Shown: positions 26,836 through 37,600, counted from the stretch's first letter. The stretch: DNA of 64,000 nucleotides from Bacteriovoracaceae bacterium (GCA_018649885.1 JABIHA010000122.1:1-64000); one strand, 5' to 3'. The notes: generated by a model not told the origin, from the sequence alone. Translations and numbers: made by a program.

Positions 26836-29118
26836 CTATTGGATAATGGTTTCACTTACCCTGTGAGATTGCATCTCGATAAGTTTTGTGTAAAGGCCCT
26901 TCTTGTTCTCAAGAAGCTCCAAGTGGGTGCCATTTTCAACTAGCTTGCCATCGTCCATCACAAGAATTCGGTCAGCATTTTTTAGCGTTGAAAGTCTGTG
27001 AGCAATGGCAAAAACAGTTCGTCCTCTGCTCAATCGATCCAAGGCTTCCTGGATCTTTTTTTCAGTCTTGGTATCAACACTACTTGTCGCCTCATCTAGG
27101 ATCAAAACTTTAGGGTCCATTAAAACTGCTCTTGCAATAGAAACCCTCTGTCTCTCTCCACCAGAAAGCGTTTGTCCACGCTCACCGATCATTGTCTCGT
27201 AACCCTGCGGGAGCTTACTGATAAATTCATGACAGTTAGCTGCTTTAGAAGCGGCCACAATTTCTTCAAAAGTGGCACCTTCTTTACCGTAACTGATATT
27301 GCTCATCATAGTGCCGTGAAAAAGGTAAGGGTCTTGCAAAACCATTCCCACTTGTCTTCTGTATGATTTAATATCAAGCTCTTTCAAAGGGTAACCATCA
27401 ATTAAGATCTCACCACTAGTAACTTCCCAAAACCGGCAAAGAAGCTGCATCAAAGTTGATTTACCTGCACCAGAGTAACCTACAATTCCAATCATCTCTC
27501 CAGGTCTGACGCTAAAAGAGATATTTTTTAGAACCTGGCTAACACCATTGTAGCTAAACCCCACATCTTCAAAGTCGACTCTCCCTACTAGAGGGTTAAG
27601 AGCGACGCCACCTTTTTGTTCTTTTAACTTAGCTGTAGCATCTAAAACTTCAAAAATTCTGTGGGCCGAGCTAGTAGCACGGTTGACCATTCTGGCTATT
27701 TGCCCAATAACTTCAATTGGTGCTTGAAACATTGTCATATACAAAACAAAGCTTACAAAAACACCTGCAGTAAGAGCTGCGTCTCCACTACTTAATAGTC
27801 TTGGCATGGCAAAGGCCCACACTAAAAAGACTAGGAAGTGAAATGAGAACATTAAAAGTGGCCAAAACTTAGTCCAAGTTTCGTGAACCTGGTTGAAGTA
27901 CGTCGCCATATTCTCATTTATTTTTAAAAACCGCTCTTTTTCTTCATCTTCTTTAGAGAAGGCCTTTACTACTCTAATTCCAGGAATGGTGTCGGACAAA
28001 ACAGCTGTCATGCTAGACCACTTCCTAAAACATTTTGTAAAAATCACCTTCAACTTTTCCCCGTGCGAATAAATCGCATAGAGAAATAGTGGTACTGGCA
28101 GTGATATGAGTAGTCCCAGTTTAAAATCCAAATGAATCAAAACTGCAGATATCCCCAATAGCTGAATTAGTGAAACACCAACTTCAACAACACCAAATGC
28201 CACGAAGTCCCAAAGACGGTCACTATCACTACTGACCCTACTTATCAGACTTCCTGTTGGGTTACTGCCAAAGTAATCTAGATCCATTTCTTGCAGATGA
28301 TCATAGGTCTGAGTACGCAAATCTCTTGCAACCCATTCACCTATGATTGACATAAATCTAAGTCTCATCCATACAAAAAATTCTCGAATGGCAAATGTCA
28401 AAATAAGCCCTACCAAAAGTATCACTCCTAGAGAGCGAGCTTTTTCAAATGTAAGCACTCCACCTTGAAAAGGTTTAATGACATCATCGATCAAATACCC
28501 AGTTAAATAGGGCGGCACCAGTTGAAAGACAGTCATAAAGACTGCTCCTACAGCACCCCAGGCCATCTCTTTTTTATAGGGTTTTAAATAACCTAAAAGC
28601 CTAAACACAACTGATGACTGAGTATCTGTCTTGGATCCATATTGCTCGTATAATTTTTCGCAAAGTGAGTCAGCGTAAACTGAATCAGCGTCCTTGGCCC
28701 AACTAAGGCCTTCAATATTTGGTCTTTCAGCAAGACTCTTTAAGTTAGAAAACCCTTCTCTTTGCCTATTTGAAAAATAAGCATTGAAAACAACGTCTCC
28801 TAGCTCATCTCTAACGCTAAATCTCCCAAGAGATCTGCCGTTATCTAGAACTATCTTAAACTTGGGATCGACTTTTACACTTTGTACAAGGCGAGCTCTG
28901 CCTGTGAAATCCACTTCCACATTAAAAAGCTCTCCCTCTCCAAGTACAACCCAACTTAAACCGCTAGTGGGACCATCTGGACTCCACTTCAAGTCACTGT
29001 AGGCATAAGCCAAAACCTTTGAGACACCGTGCTCTCTAAAAAGAAAGCTTGCCACCTCAGCGCCAAGCTTTCCTTCTTGACCAAAATATTTTTTAATAAA
29101 TGCACTTTGCGTATTCAT
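26836..29118 (-). CDS. ABC exporter (fused permease/ATPase) of the DUF1854-associated type
   Basis: ATG at 29118 has GGAG six to eight bases upstream. The 760-residue product has an unusual N-terminal soluble domain of about 170 residues (VLAYAYSDLKWSPDGPTSG...), then six membrane segments (about 190-460) and an ATPase domain: Walker A GYSGAGKST (about 546), Q-loop LQDPYLF, signature LSGGERQRV, Walker B VLILDEATSSVD, H-loop AIAHRLS. This is the arrangement of type IV exporters with an added N-terminal domain, as in the DUF1854-linked family. Cargo is unknown. Confidence 0.9.
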   Translation of the reverse strand: MNTQSAFIKKYFGQEGKLGAEVASFLFREHGVSKVLAYAYSDLKWSPDGPTSGLSWVVLGEGELFNVEVDFTGRARLVQSVKVDPKFKIVLDNGRSLGRFSVRDELGDVVFNAYFSNRQREGFSNLKSLAERPNIEGLSWAKDADSVYADSLCEKLYEQYGSKTDTQSSVVFRLLGYLKPYKKEMAWGAVGAVFMTVFQLVPPYLTGYLIDDVIKPFQGGVLTFEKARSLGVILLVGLILTFAIREFFVWMRLRFMSIIGEWVARDLRTQTYDHLQEMDLDYFGSNPTGSLISRVSSDSDRLWDFVAFGVVEVGVSLIQLLGISAVLIHLDFKLGLLISLPVPLFLYAIYSHGEKLKVIFTKCFRKWSSMTAVLSDTIPGIRVVKAFSKEDEEKERFLKINENMATYFNQVHETWTKFWPLLMFSFHFLVFLVWAFAMPRLLSSGDAALTAGVFVSFVLYMTMFQAPIEVIGQIARMVNRATSSAHRIFEVLDATAKLKEQKGGVALNPLVGRVDFEDVGFSYNGVSQVLKNISFSVRPGEMIGIVGYSGAGKSTLMQLLCRFWEVTSGEILIDGYPLKELDIKSYRRQVGMVLQDPYLFHGTMMSNISYGKEGATFEEIVAASKAANCHEFISKLPQGYETMIGERGQTLSGGERQRVSIARAVLMDPKVLILDEATSSVDTKTEKKIQEALDRLSRGRTVFAIAHRLSTLKNADRILVMDDGKLVENGTHLELLENKKGLYTKLIEMQSHRVSETIIQ

Positions 29119-29133
29119 AATCTACTCCTTTAA

Positions 29134-29352
29134 TTAATATGTGGTTTGTTTTAGCAAACTGGAGTAGAGAACTTGTCTTTGCTCATACTCTCGCTCGCTC
29201 CAATAATCTTTTTCTAAACTTCCGCCATACTCGATTTTTAATCTCATAATTTTGGCGGCGTACTTTTTAAGCCTTTTGAAAAATTTCATTTCACTCTCCT
29301 TCTTGTTCTGTGTTCTAAACTGCGTCACTGTTCTTACTGCTTGGTTGTACAT
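29134..29352 (-). CDS. Small leading protein of the DUF1854 ABC operon
   Basis: A 72-residue ORF ends 15 bases before the ABC start. ATG at 29352 has AGGAG about six bases upstream. A second in-frame ATG at 29289 also has GGAG upstream and would give a 51-residue basic protein beginning MKFFKRLKKYAAKIMRL. The C-terminal half (LEKDYWSEREYEQRQVLYSSLL) is strongly charged and helical. Two ribosome sites in one frame are unusual; the longer form is annotated. No family is recognised. It may be an operon-specific accessory peptide. Confidence 0.6.
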   Translation of the reverse strand: MYNQAVRTVTQFRTQNKKESEMKFFKRLKKYAAKIMRLKIEYGGSLEKDYWSEREYEQRQVLYSSLLKQTTY

Positions 29353-29842
29353 ATGCTCTCCTATGGTTAATTTGGGTAAAGGAATCTCCCTGTACCCAGA
29401 TGTACATTTTCAAAAATCATTTCAATGTGTTTTACTTTTCTAAGTCAAAATCTGAGAACTAAGCTCATCTCTATCCCCTATATCTTTTGATTTCTTTTTC
29501 AAAATCTGTAAATTTGTAAAGTTCTGGGCGCTAGTAAGCTTTCAAAAACGTGACTAATTAAAAACTTAGTACTTGTTTGCCAAAACAACGCACGAGTGCA
29601 CCTTTTGGCGGTTTGGATTAGTAATGGTAACGATTGATTTGCTAGTTAATAGCAGGTTCTTGGATCAAAGGCCGCTAGAACACCAATCATGCCATCTACT
29701 TTTCTATTTAGATTATGAATGTCCAACGCAACCTCCTAGTTTGAGGAATATTAAATTCTCATATAGTCGAATTTATCTCATTTTTAAATATTGTCAACCC
29801 TAAGGGCAAAAAAAACTTATTAAAAAAATATATTCTCTTTAA
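29353..29842. other. Gene-poor interval with a nested hairpin
   Basis: About 490 AT-rich bases separate the small ABC-operon protein from pyrD. I see no convincing gene; one 76-codon frame (29573-29803) lacks a ribosome site and a protein-like composition. The main structure is GCCAAAA...TTTTGGC at 29579-29609, enclosing GCAC/GTGC. Confidence 0.5.
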
Positions 29843-30892
29843 TTAGTGTGACTGATGAAGTCTTTCGGTAAGAGACTTTAAATCTTGAACGCCTTGTTGT
29901 TCCATTTCATCATCTATTTGATTTTTAATTTCTTGAAGTAAATTTGGGCCTTTGTAGATGAAAGAAGTGTAGATTTGCATAACCTTTCCTCCCAACTTCC
30001 AAAACTCTCTTAGGTCTTCATAAGAGTCAACTCCTCCAACTCCAATGACCTCAAAGTCGCTAAGACCCTTTGTTTCTTTAAGAACCCAGCTTCGAACTTC
30101 TCTTGAACGCTGCCTTAGTAGCTGTCCAGAAACTCCACCATCGCCTAAGCTTTCAATTTTAGTGGTATTTGTAGCAACGATTCCGCTAAGCTGATTATCC
30201 ACACAAACTTTTACGATTGAAGCAATGTCAGAGCTGGCAAGATCGGGGGCGATTTTTAAAAATAGTGGTTTCGGGCACTTCGCTCTTTCTTCTCCCACGG
30301 CCTGAAGAATTTCACTGAGCATCTCTTCATTTTGAAGATCTCGAAGGCCCGGTGTATTTGGTGAAGAAACATTAATCACCAAATAATCAACAACAGGAGC
30401 TAAGTCCTTGTAAAGCATTTGATAATCACTTGGAGCATCAGCCGCTGCGGTAATTTTATTTTTGCCAAGGTTGGCGCCCAATATTTTTGATATGGGGTGA
30501 GCTATAATATTTTTTTTGAGAAATTCACTACCATGATTGTTGAAGCCCATGCGATTTCTTAGACTTGACTCTTCGGGGTAGCGAAAAAGTCTGGGTTTAT
30601 CATTTCCTGGCTGGGCCTTAGGAGTCACCGTTCCTACTTCAATTGCTCCAAAACCAAGGCCTTCGAAAAATCGCAGCCCCACAGCATCTTTATCAAGGCC
30701 TGCTGCAAGCCCGATTGGAAAGCTCCACTTAAGTCCCGCCACATCTAGCTCATAGGTTTTTTGATCCCAGTTTTCTTGTCCAAATATCTTTGATGTAAAA
30801 GGAAGCATCTTTGCTAAACGCAGGGTATTTTCATGGGCCTTTTCAGGGTCTTGCTTAAAGGCCATGGATCTAAATAAAGGGTACAAATCCAT
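29843..30892 (-). CDS. pyrD: Dihydroorotate dehydrogenase (quinone), class 2
   Basis: PyrD oxidises dihydroorotate to orotate with quinone as acceptor in pyrimidine synthesis, at the inner membrane. The 349-residue length and the N-terminal helix (MDLYPLFRSMAFKQDPEKAHENTL) are those of class 2. Diagnostic motifs include FPIGLAAGLDKDA, GFGAIEVGTVTPKAQPGN, FMN-binding NRMGFNNHG, the catalytic Ser in NVSSPNTPGLR, and IGVGGVDSYED. It is a single gene, with no other pyr gene nearby. Confidence 0.95.
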   Translation of the reverse strand: MDLYPLFRSMAFKQDPEKAHENTLRLAKMLPFTSKIFGQENWDQKTYELDVAGLKWSFPIGLAAGLDKDAVGLRFFEGLGFGAIEVGTVTPKAQPGNDKPRLFRYPEESSLRNRMGFNNHGSEFLKKNIIAHPISKILGANLGKNKITAAADAPSDYQMLYKDLAPVVDYLVINVSSPNTPGLRDLQNEEMLSEILQAVGEERAKCPKPLFLKIAPDLASSDIASIVKVCVDNQLSGIVATNTTKIESLGDGGVSGQLLRQRSREVRSWVLKETKGLSDFEVIGVGGVDSYEDLREFWKLGGKVMQIYTSFIYKGPNLLQEIKNQIDDEMEQQGVQDLKSLTERLHQSH

Positions 30893-30961
30893 GACCTGAC
30901 TATAGAAGATTCTTTAAGTTTTGGCCAAAATAACCTGGCCCAATTGATATAAAGACGCAGA

Positions 30962-31846
30962 TCAGCTATTCACAAAACTATCAAACTCATCAAGTGAAGT
31001 GAAATGCTTGCCAGAGAAATTAACATGACTTAATTTTCTGTCTTCAATTGTAAAGCCTGAAAATGAACAGTGATTAAAATTACAGTTGGAAAATTTGGTA
31101 TCAGTAATTTTCATTTCACTTAAACAAGCCTCTTTTAGTGTGCCTGCCATAAACTCACAATCACTTAATTTGCTATTTCTAATATGGGAGTTTACAAATG
31201 AAAATCCATTGAAGGTGCAGTCACTTATAAGAGAATTCTCTTCAATATCAACATGCTTGATAGACACGCCGTTAAAATGACAATCACTTAGCTGAGCTTT
31301 ACTGAGAAGCTTGAGCTTGCTTACTTTGGAGCCATTGAACTCAGTATCAACAATTTTGGCGTGATCTAATTTTAAACTATCAATGGTGCTTCCATTAATT
31401 TGTGTATCACAAATTTTTGATTCAAATAAACTCACATTAACCATATTGGATGCCTGAATGGAATTATCACTAAATGTACTGCCATTTAAATTTAACTCCG
31501 ATACGTGAGAAACCTGGATGCTATTGTCACAAAATTTATAATTCTCTCCAACTGGGTTACTAAATTTACTCATATTAATTGAGTTATCAAACTCATCGCT
31601 GCCACCAATATGAAGGGAGCGTGTAATACCTGAAGCCAGCTCTGCTAATTTGCCAAGCTTTGAGATTTTTTCATACTTTGAACTCTCCTCACTTTCACCA
31701 TGCTCTTTGTGATCGCTTTCATTCTCACAGGCCTTCTTTGATTCTTCTTTTGATTCATTGATGGCCTCAATCAGTTCAACCATTTGTTCATCAGAAATGG
31801 TTCCCGCTCTATTCATTTCTACAATTTTCATTATTTCTTCTTTCAT
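30962..31846 (-). CDS. Pentapeptide-like beta-helix protein
   Basis: The 294-residue product starts with a short helical segment of about 35 residues (SDEQMVELIEAINESKEE), similar in style to SHOCT/YvlB-type oligomerisation helices, then an acidic linker. From about residue 95 onward it is a repetitive right-handed beta-helix in which short units such as 'ISDCTFNGFSF', 'LSDCEFMAGTL' and 'ITDTKFSNCNF' recur every 20-21 residues, a degenerate pentapeptide repeat. The gene is four bases from the DUF2089 gene upstream and was probably co-transcribed. Function is unknown. Confidence 0.75.
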   Translation of the reverse strand: MKEEIMKIVEMNRAGTISDEQMVELIEAINESKEESKKACENESDHKEHGESEESSKYEKISKLGKLAELASGITRSLHIGGSDEFDNSINMSKFSNPVGENYKFCDNSIQVSHVSELNLNGSTFSDNSIQASNMVNVSLFESKICDTQINGSTIDSLKLDHAKIVDTEFNGSKVSKLKLLSKAQLSDCHFNGVSIKHVDIEENSLISDCTFNGFSFVNSHIRNSKLSDCEFMAGTLKEACLSEMKITDTKFSNCNFNHCSFSGFTIEDRKLSHVNFSGKHFTSLDEFDSFVNS

Positions 31847-31849
31847 TTC

Positions 31850-32230
31850 CTACACCTTGTTTTTTATGAGTTCTACCGCCTTCTCAACGCTCATCTCTCC
31901 GGATTCAATGGCCTTAAGAATATCTTTGGTATCGTTGGTTTTTTTCTGAGAACTTTCACTGACACTTTGAAGCTTTGATTTCAACTTCTTGAGTTTTGAT
32001 TTAACCGTTGGGTAGCTCACTCCCAGGGCGCGCTCCATATCTCCAATCTTCCCTTCGCAAAACACAAATACTCGCAAAAAGTGGACTTCATCTTGACCCA
32101 GAGAGGCGAATTCATTTTCAATGAAATTGCCCTCCATGGTTAAATCACAATCATGGCAGTGAAGAGATTTAACAGATAGTGAGTTTTGACACTCTGGGCA
32201 TTGGAAATTATGTCTTTCGATTTCTTTCAT
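31850..32230 (-). CDS. DUF2089 family regulator-like protein
   Basis: The 126-residue product has a Cys4 zinc-binding N-terminus (CPECQNSLSVKSLHCHDC), the GNFIENEFASLGQDEVHFLRVF motif, and a winged/HTH-like helical part (RALGVSYPTVKSKLKKL) typical of DUF2089. The C-terminal tail resembles SHOCT-like helices also seen at the start of the next gene. DUF2089 genes usually sit beside a partner protein with such a helix, which fits the pentapeptide-like gene four bases downstream. A regulatory role is inference. Confidence 0.85.
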   Translation of the reverse strand: MKEIERHNFQCPECQNSLSVKSLHCHDCDLTMEGNFIENEFASLGQDEVHFLRVFVFCEGKIGDMERALGVSYPTVKSKLKKLKSKLQSVSESSQKKTNDTKDILKAIESGEMSVEKAVELIKNKV

Positions 32231-32284
32231 GAGGGGAATGTAGATTGAAATTTTTAATAAATCAAGTTCGGAAAATTAAAATTT

Positions 32285-33232
32285 TTAATAAAGCATGACA
32301 AAGTCGCCTTCACTCACCGTCCCGCCTGAATGGACCACCGCGGTAGCCCCATCTGGGCCAAAGTAATCAATAACCTCAAGGGTTCCTTTGACTTCACCCT
32401 TGGAAAGGCCAATGAGAGCGCCGGTTTCTGGATCGTAAATCTCTTCACCTTCGGTTAGGACCTTTAGAATGTCGCCAACATGTATGCCTGAGGCCCTGCC
32501 AGCGTTGATATAGATTTTAGTCCCAATAATTTTAGCAACTCTTCCCATCCAATCCATTTTTGTGGCCAAGGCCAAAATTGGTGGAAGAATTCTTCTTGTT
32601 GCCACCTTTACAGCATATCGAAGCATCTCTTGACGATACTCCATCTGAGATTCAGAGTCGGACTTGAAGAAGCGGAATGTTTTGTCATTGGCGTAACCTA
32701 GAAACGTTCTGCTAAAAACTTCTTTTTGATTTTGGATGTCATATATTTTTAGCTCAACTTTGGCCTCAGCATAGGCCCTCGTTTCACGAATAAGGCCGAT
32801 ATCGTCTGTCTTTTCCCTTACTCTTGCATCAACAATGCGACCATAGAGAACAAAGTTTATGCCAGTAAGTTTAGCTCTTCTCGCCATTTGAGTGAGCTTA
32901 GCACCCCCTCCAGCATAGATCTCTTTACTAGAGCCAAAAATTCTTTGCCCTTCTGAATCAATAATAAACTCACCAGTTCTTCCGATTTCAACTCTCAACT
33001 CTTCAGTAACGTTGACACCTAAATCTGGTCCACCATAGGGGCTTTCATTGAATACCCGTAAAAGTGCTACCTTCTTTTTGATGAGAGCAAACTTGTCATT
33101 AGCTCTGCCACCTTTATAGCCTGAGCCAACTCCTGAGCCTCTTTGAACTGGCTCACTGCCACATCCAAAAACAAAAGTAGTTATAGTGAAAAAAATGAGA
33201 AGCTTCGCAAGTCTTGGCACCCAAACTCCCAA
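32285..33232 (-). CDS. CsgG/FlgT-like outer-membrane lipoprotein
   Basis: The signal peptide ends in a lipobox (TTFVFGC-GS). Residues about 50-220 follow the CsgG layout: KVALLRVFNESPYGG, then INFVLYGRIVDARV and VELKIYDIQNQKEVFSRTF. The C-terminal 85 residues (IYINAGRASGIHVGDILKV...EGEEIYDPETG...) resemble the C-terminal domain of FlgT, the flagellar H-ring protein. It follows the exported protein at 33243-34610 after ten bases and may act with it in a ring or secretion channel; a flagellar role is inference, as no flagellar gene is adjacent. Confidence 0.75.
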   Translation of the reverse strand: MGVWVPRLAKLLIFFTITTFVFGCGSEPVQRGSGVGSGYKGGRANDKFALIKKKVALLRVFNESPYGGPDLGVNVTEELRVEIGRTGEFIIDSEGQRIFGSSKEIYAGGGAKLTQMARRAKLTGINFVLYGRIVDARVREKTDDIGLIRETRAYAEAKVELKIYDIQNQKEVFSRTFLGYANDKTFRFFKSDSESQMEYRQEMLRYAVKVATRRILPPILALATKMDWMGRVAKIIGTKIYINAGRASGIHVGDILKVLTEGEEIYDPETGALIGLSKGEVKGTLEVIDYFGPDGATAVVHSGGTVSEGDFVMLY

Positions 33233-33242
33233 AAATAATAGT

Positions 33243-34610
33243 TTACTGCTCTGTTGTTTCTTCAGAGCGTGTTGCTATTATTTTATAGGGTTCTGACTCA
33301 TTTGGAACAAAGTAGCTAAATTTGCCCTTATAAGTCTTACCTTTTAGCCTACTTAGCAGAGACTTGAGATTAGAATCATCGCCTATAAAGTTGACTTCAA
33401 TGATCACCTTATCAACGGCGATTGATTTAACAGATGTTTTTAATCGGTATCTACCACCCATATTACTTAGCAAATTCATCAGCCCATAGGCCTCGGCCAT
33501 GCTTTTATATTCATAAAGAGACAGTCTTCTTTTTTTCATGCCCGATGGAATGGCCATAAGAGATTTCTTTATTCGCTTTAGTGGAGCTAGAGGCATTCTA
33601 TAAACAAAGCTTGCAATTTGAGAGCTCAAGTCACTTCTTTCAAAGAACTTGTAGGTAATGACTCTTGGAGGGATCATAGTGGACAAGACAACCTCTGAAG
33701 TGGCAACGTCCAGTACAATCACTGATCCTGAAAATTCAAATGTCTTAGATTTTAAAACAATATTTTCTTCAATTTTTTTAATATCAAGGGCGAACTTTAA
33801 CCAAAGCCCATTTGTGACGGACATTTCAGCCAGCATTTCTCCTGAAGCAGAAGGTAGTATTTGTCCCGATCTCAAATCATGTTGCAGGCTCTTTATTATC
33901 TCAGTATCTGCTTTTACAACTTGGTCCACTACTCCAGTTAGTTTTGTAATGAGCCAATTATTCCAAGAATCTTCAAGTGTGGATATAAAATCACCTTGAT
34001 TTTTGACACCTAGATCATTCCACCCATCAACTCCCACATTAAAGTGAGTTGAAAAATAAATATTAGAATATTTACCTCCATGCTCTCCTCCCACATACTT
34101 AAAATAAATGCGGTTCAAGGCCTTTCTACTAACTTTGCCATTGAGTTTAATATAGCGAGTATTGGGGTATTCAGAAGACCTAGATATCTTAACGACTGAA
34201 TAGCTTGTAATCACCTTTGAGAGATTTCCGAACTTCTTAGACATCAGAATTCTCTTTTGTCTCATTTTGTTATTAAAGCTAAGTTTTTGCTTGGTTGTTT
34301 GTTTTGGGTCATCCACATGGTATTTTTCTTCCAGTCTTTCTTTTACTAAATTAAATGACTCTTCAAATTTTTCATTAAATTTATTCCAAAATAATTCTGA
34401 ATCCATACCCGCTAAAGTTAATTTTTTGGTAATAATATCTTTAAAAGCATTGTTAATAAGTCCCGATTTGATAAAACTAAGGGAATCATCACTTTGTGCA
34501 TAAAACTTTCCCTCACCTAAAATAAAGTCCCCTCTCTTCTTTTGAGCTTTTTGGGCCCAAACAGACGTGCAAAGACAAACTAAAATCAAATATTTTAAAG
34601 AAATTTTCAT
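33243..34610 (-). CDS. Exported protein, partner of the CsgG/FlgT-like lipoprotein
   Basis: The 455-residue product has a signal peptide (MKISLKYLILVCLCTSVWA). Its start codon overlaps the dnaE stop (ATGA), with AGGTG within dnaE as a likely ribosome site. The opening GEGKFYAQSDDSLSFIKSGLINNAFKDII resembles the N-terminal domain seen in FlgT/LPP20-type envelope proteins, but I cannot assign a family with confidence. A helical middle region is followed by beta-rich segments. Together with the lipoprotein it probably forms an envelope-associated pair. Confidence 0.65.
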   Translation of the reverse strand: MKISLKYLILVCLCTSVWAQKAQKKRGDFILGEGKFYAQSDDSLSFIKSGLINNAFKDIITKKLTLAGMDSELFWNKFNEKFEESFNLVKERLEEKYHVDDPKQTTKQKLSFNNKMRQKRILMSKKFGNLSKVITSYSVVKISRSSEYPNTRYIKLNGKVSRKALNRIYFKYVGGEHGGKYSNIYFSTHFNVGVDGWNDLGVKNQGDFISTLEDSWNNWLITKLTGVVDQVVKADTEIIKSLQHDLRSGQILPSASGEMLAEMSVTNGLWLKFALDIKKIEENIVLKSKTFEFSGSVIVLDVATSEVVLSTMIPPRVITYKFFERSDLSSQIASFVYRMPLAPLKRIKKSLMAIPSGMKKRRLSLYEYKSMAEAYGLMNLLSNMGGRYRLKTSVKSIAVDKVIIEVNFIGDDSNLKSLLSRLKGKTYKGKFSYFVPNESEPYKIIATRSEETTEQ

Positions 34611-37600
34611 TGTGTTACACCTGCCATATCTTCAATTCTTCCATCGATTACAAATTTTACACTATTATCTTGCAATAATTCATTAATTTTTGCGGCCATT
34701 TGTGGTGTGGGATTTACTAAAAATTCTTCACCAAGTGGGAGTCTCGCCCTGGCATCACAATTTTCCAATATAATATGAGCGGGAACACTCCCTCTATAAC
34801 TAAGTAGAAGTTGTTTCAGCTTGGGTAGTGAGTATTCATGGAGCCTTTCAACATCTAATTGAATTCTTACCGCACTGACTCTTTCTTCGGCCTCATCCTT
34901 AAGAAATTGAATCTTATTTGGAAAAAATTTCTTAGGATCCTCAGCGAGATTAACATTGCCGGAAATAATCACAGGTTCATCAGTCTCAAGCATGGCCTCA
35001 AATTCTAAGAAAGTCCTAGGGAAGATAATACATTCAATTTTACTCTCAAGATCCTCTAACATTGCAAAGGCCATCTTATCGCCTTTTTTAGTCAGAATTT
35101 TTTTAACTTCAGTGATTAGGCCCGTCAGTACCAGATCCCTCTTGTCGTGACCGTCAAGTTGGTGGACACCTGTGATTGGCATTGAAGACATTTGCTTCAT
35201 TATATCGCCATACTTATTGAGAGGATGACCTGAAACATAAATACCCATTAATTGTTTTTCATGGGTAAGCATCTCTTTTTCATCGAAATCAGCTGACTCA
35301 ATGATATTAAGATCATCAGCTGCACTAGAAGACTGCACGCCAACAGACGCAAAGAGATTAAATTGTCCTAAGGCTTTCTCTTCTTGTCTTTTGGCAGCAT
35401 AGGCAATAATTAGCTCTAAGTGTTCTAGAAGTGTCCTTCTATTGAGTTTTTCGCAACTATCAAATACCCCAACCTTAATTAACGATTCCAAAACTCTTTT
35501 ATTAACCATTTTTAAATTAATTCTCTCGCAAAGATCAATGAGTCCCTTGTATGGGCCATGTTCGGCGCGATTGTTAATAATTTCTTGAACCGCTGCTTCC
35601 CCAACATTTTTAACGGCCCCCATTCCAAAACGGATATTGATTTTTTCAATAACATTAAATAACCAAAGGGATTCATTTATATCGGGAGGTAAAATCAAAA
35701 GACCATTGTCTTTGGCATCGTTTATGTAGATGGTCACTTTATCAGTATTGGACATCTCTGTGGAAAGAAGGGACGCAAAAAATGGACCTGGGTAATATCT
35801 TTTCAAAAAAGCTGTTTGATAGGCAATATAGGCATAGGCAACAGCGTGCGATTTATTAAACCCATACTCAGCAAATTTGGCCATGAGATCAAATAGGTCA
35901 CGGGCCTTATCTACATCAAATCCTCTTTCAAGGGCACCATTTGAGAAAATCTCACGGTGCTCATCCATTACATCTTTTTTCTTCTTCCCCATCGCTCTTC
36001 TGAGAATATCAGCTTGTCCAAGCGAGTACCCTCCAACAATTCTTGCGATGTTCATCACTTGCTCTTGGTATACAACAATCCCGTAAGTATCTTTAAGGAC
36101 AGGTTCTAAGTCGGGAAATGGAAAGGCCATTTTTTTCCGACCGTGCTTAATCTCAATAAAATCATCCACCATTCCTGAACCAAGGGGACCTGGACGATAT
36201 AAGGCGTTGATAGCAGTTATGTCTTCTATATTATCAGGGCCGATTCTCTTACAAAGATCTTTCATCCCAGAAGATTCCAGTTGAAATACACCTGTGGTAT
36301 TTCCATCTGTAATCATGTCGTAAACATTTCGATCTTCCAAGTCGATGGCCTCTATATCAAAATCAGGGACCTCATCTCTTCGAATAAATTTCGCAGCATT
36401 ATCTACAACTGTCAGTGTTTTTAGTCCGAGAAAATCAAACTTAACAAGCCCAATTTCTTCAGAGAAATCTTTATCAAATTGAACAACTTGCTCGCCCTCT
36501 CTACCTTTAAACAGAGGACAATAATTAACCAGTGGCTCATCTGTAATAATAACACCAGCAGCATGAATAGAGGCGTGCCTTAAAAGTCCCTCAAGGCGAA
36601 GTGAAATTTTTAAAATCTGTCTTATCTTAGGATCTTTCTCTTCTAACTCTCTAAGCTTTGGTTCTTTTTCAATGGCCTCGCCTAGAGAGATTCCAAGTTC
36701 ATCAGGAACAAGTTTTGCCAGCATATCTGCTTCACTATAAGGGAGTGAATAGACCCTACTAACATCTCTTAAAACTGCTTTAGCTTGCAGTTTTCCAAAA
36801 GTAATAATTTGGGCGACCTTATCCTCACCATATTTCTCGATTACATATTGAATAACTTCAGGTCTTCGGTCCTGACAAAAGTCCACATCAAAATCCGGCA
36901 TTGAAATACGCTCAGGATTTATAAATCTCTCAAATAGAAGGTTATAGGGGATGGGATTAATATTTGTAATATTTAGTGAATAGGCAACAAGAGAGCCTGC
37001 TCCCGAGCCTCGACCAGGACCAACTGGGATCTTATTTTCCATTGCCCACTTTATAAAATCCGATACGATTAAAAAGTAACCTTCAAAGCCCATTTTAACG
37101 ATCATATCAACTTCAAGTTTCAAACGATCAAAATATACAGGTTTCAGCTCACTTTCCCAATTTTCGCTAGCAACAAGCTTTGTAAAATGTGGTCCTTTAA
37201 ATCTTTCTAGCAAGCCTTCACTAGATTGGCGCTCAAAGAACTGAGCAGTTGTTTCTCCTGTATCTATTTTAAAATCGGGCAATAAGTAATTCATATTACC
37301 AGCGTCATCAGTCCACTTAAACTCAACATCGCACTTATCTGCAATTCTAAGCGTATTATCACAGGCTTCAGGTACATGTTTAAAAGACTCTCTCATCTCC
37401 TCAGGAGTTTTGTAATAAAACTCACTGGTAGATAATTTCATTCTATTTTCATCTGAAAGAGTTTTTCCTGTTTGAATGCACAGGAGTACCTCTTGGGCAG
37501 CAGCGTCTTCCTTAGTTAAGTAGTGGCAGTCATTTGTGGCAACAAGATTGAGTGAATTTTCTTTTGCAAAACTAATCACTTTTTTATTAACAATGGCCTG

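Noticed and set aside
29573..29803. 76-codon frame in the interval before pyrD
   Set aside because: No ribosome site, unlikely composition, and it overlaps a hairpin.
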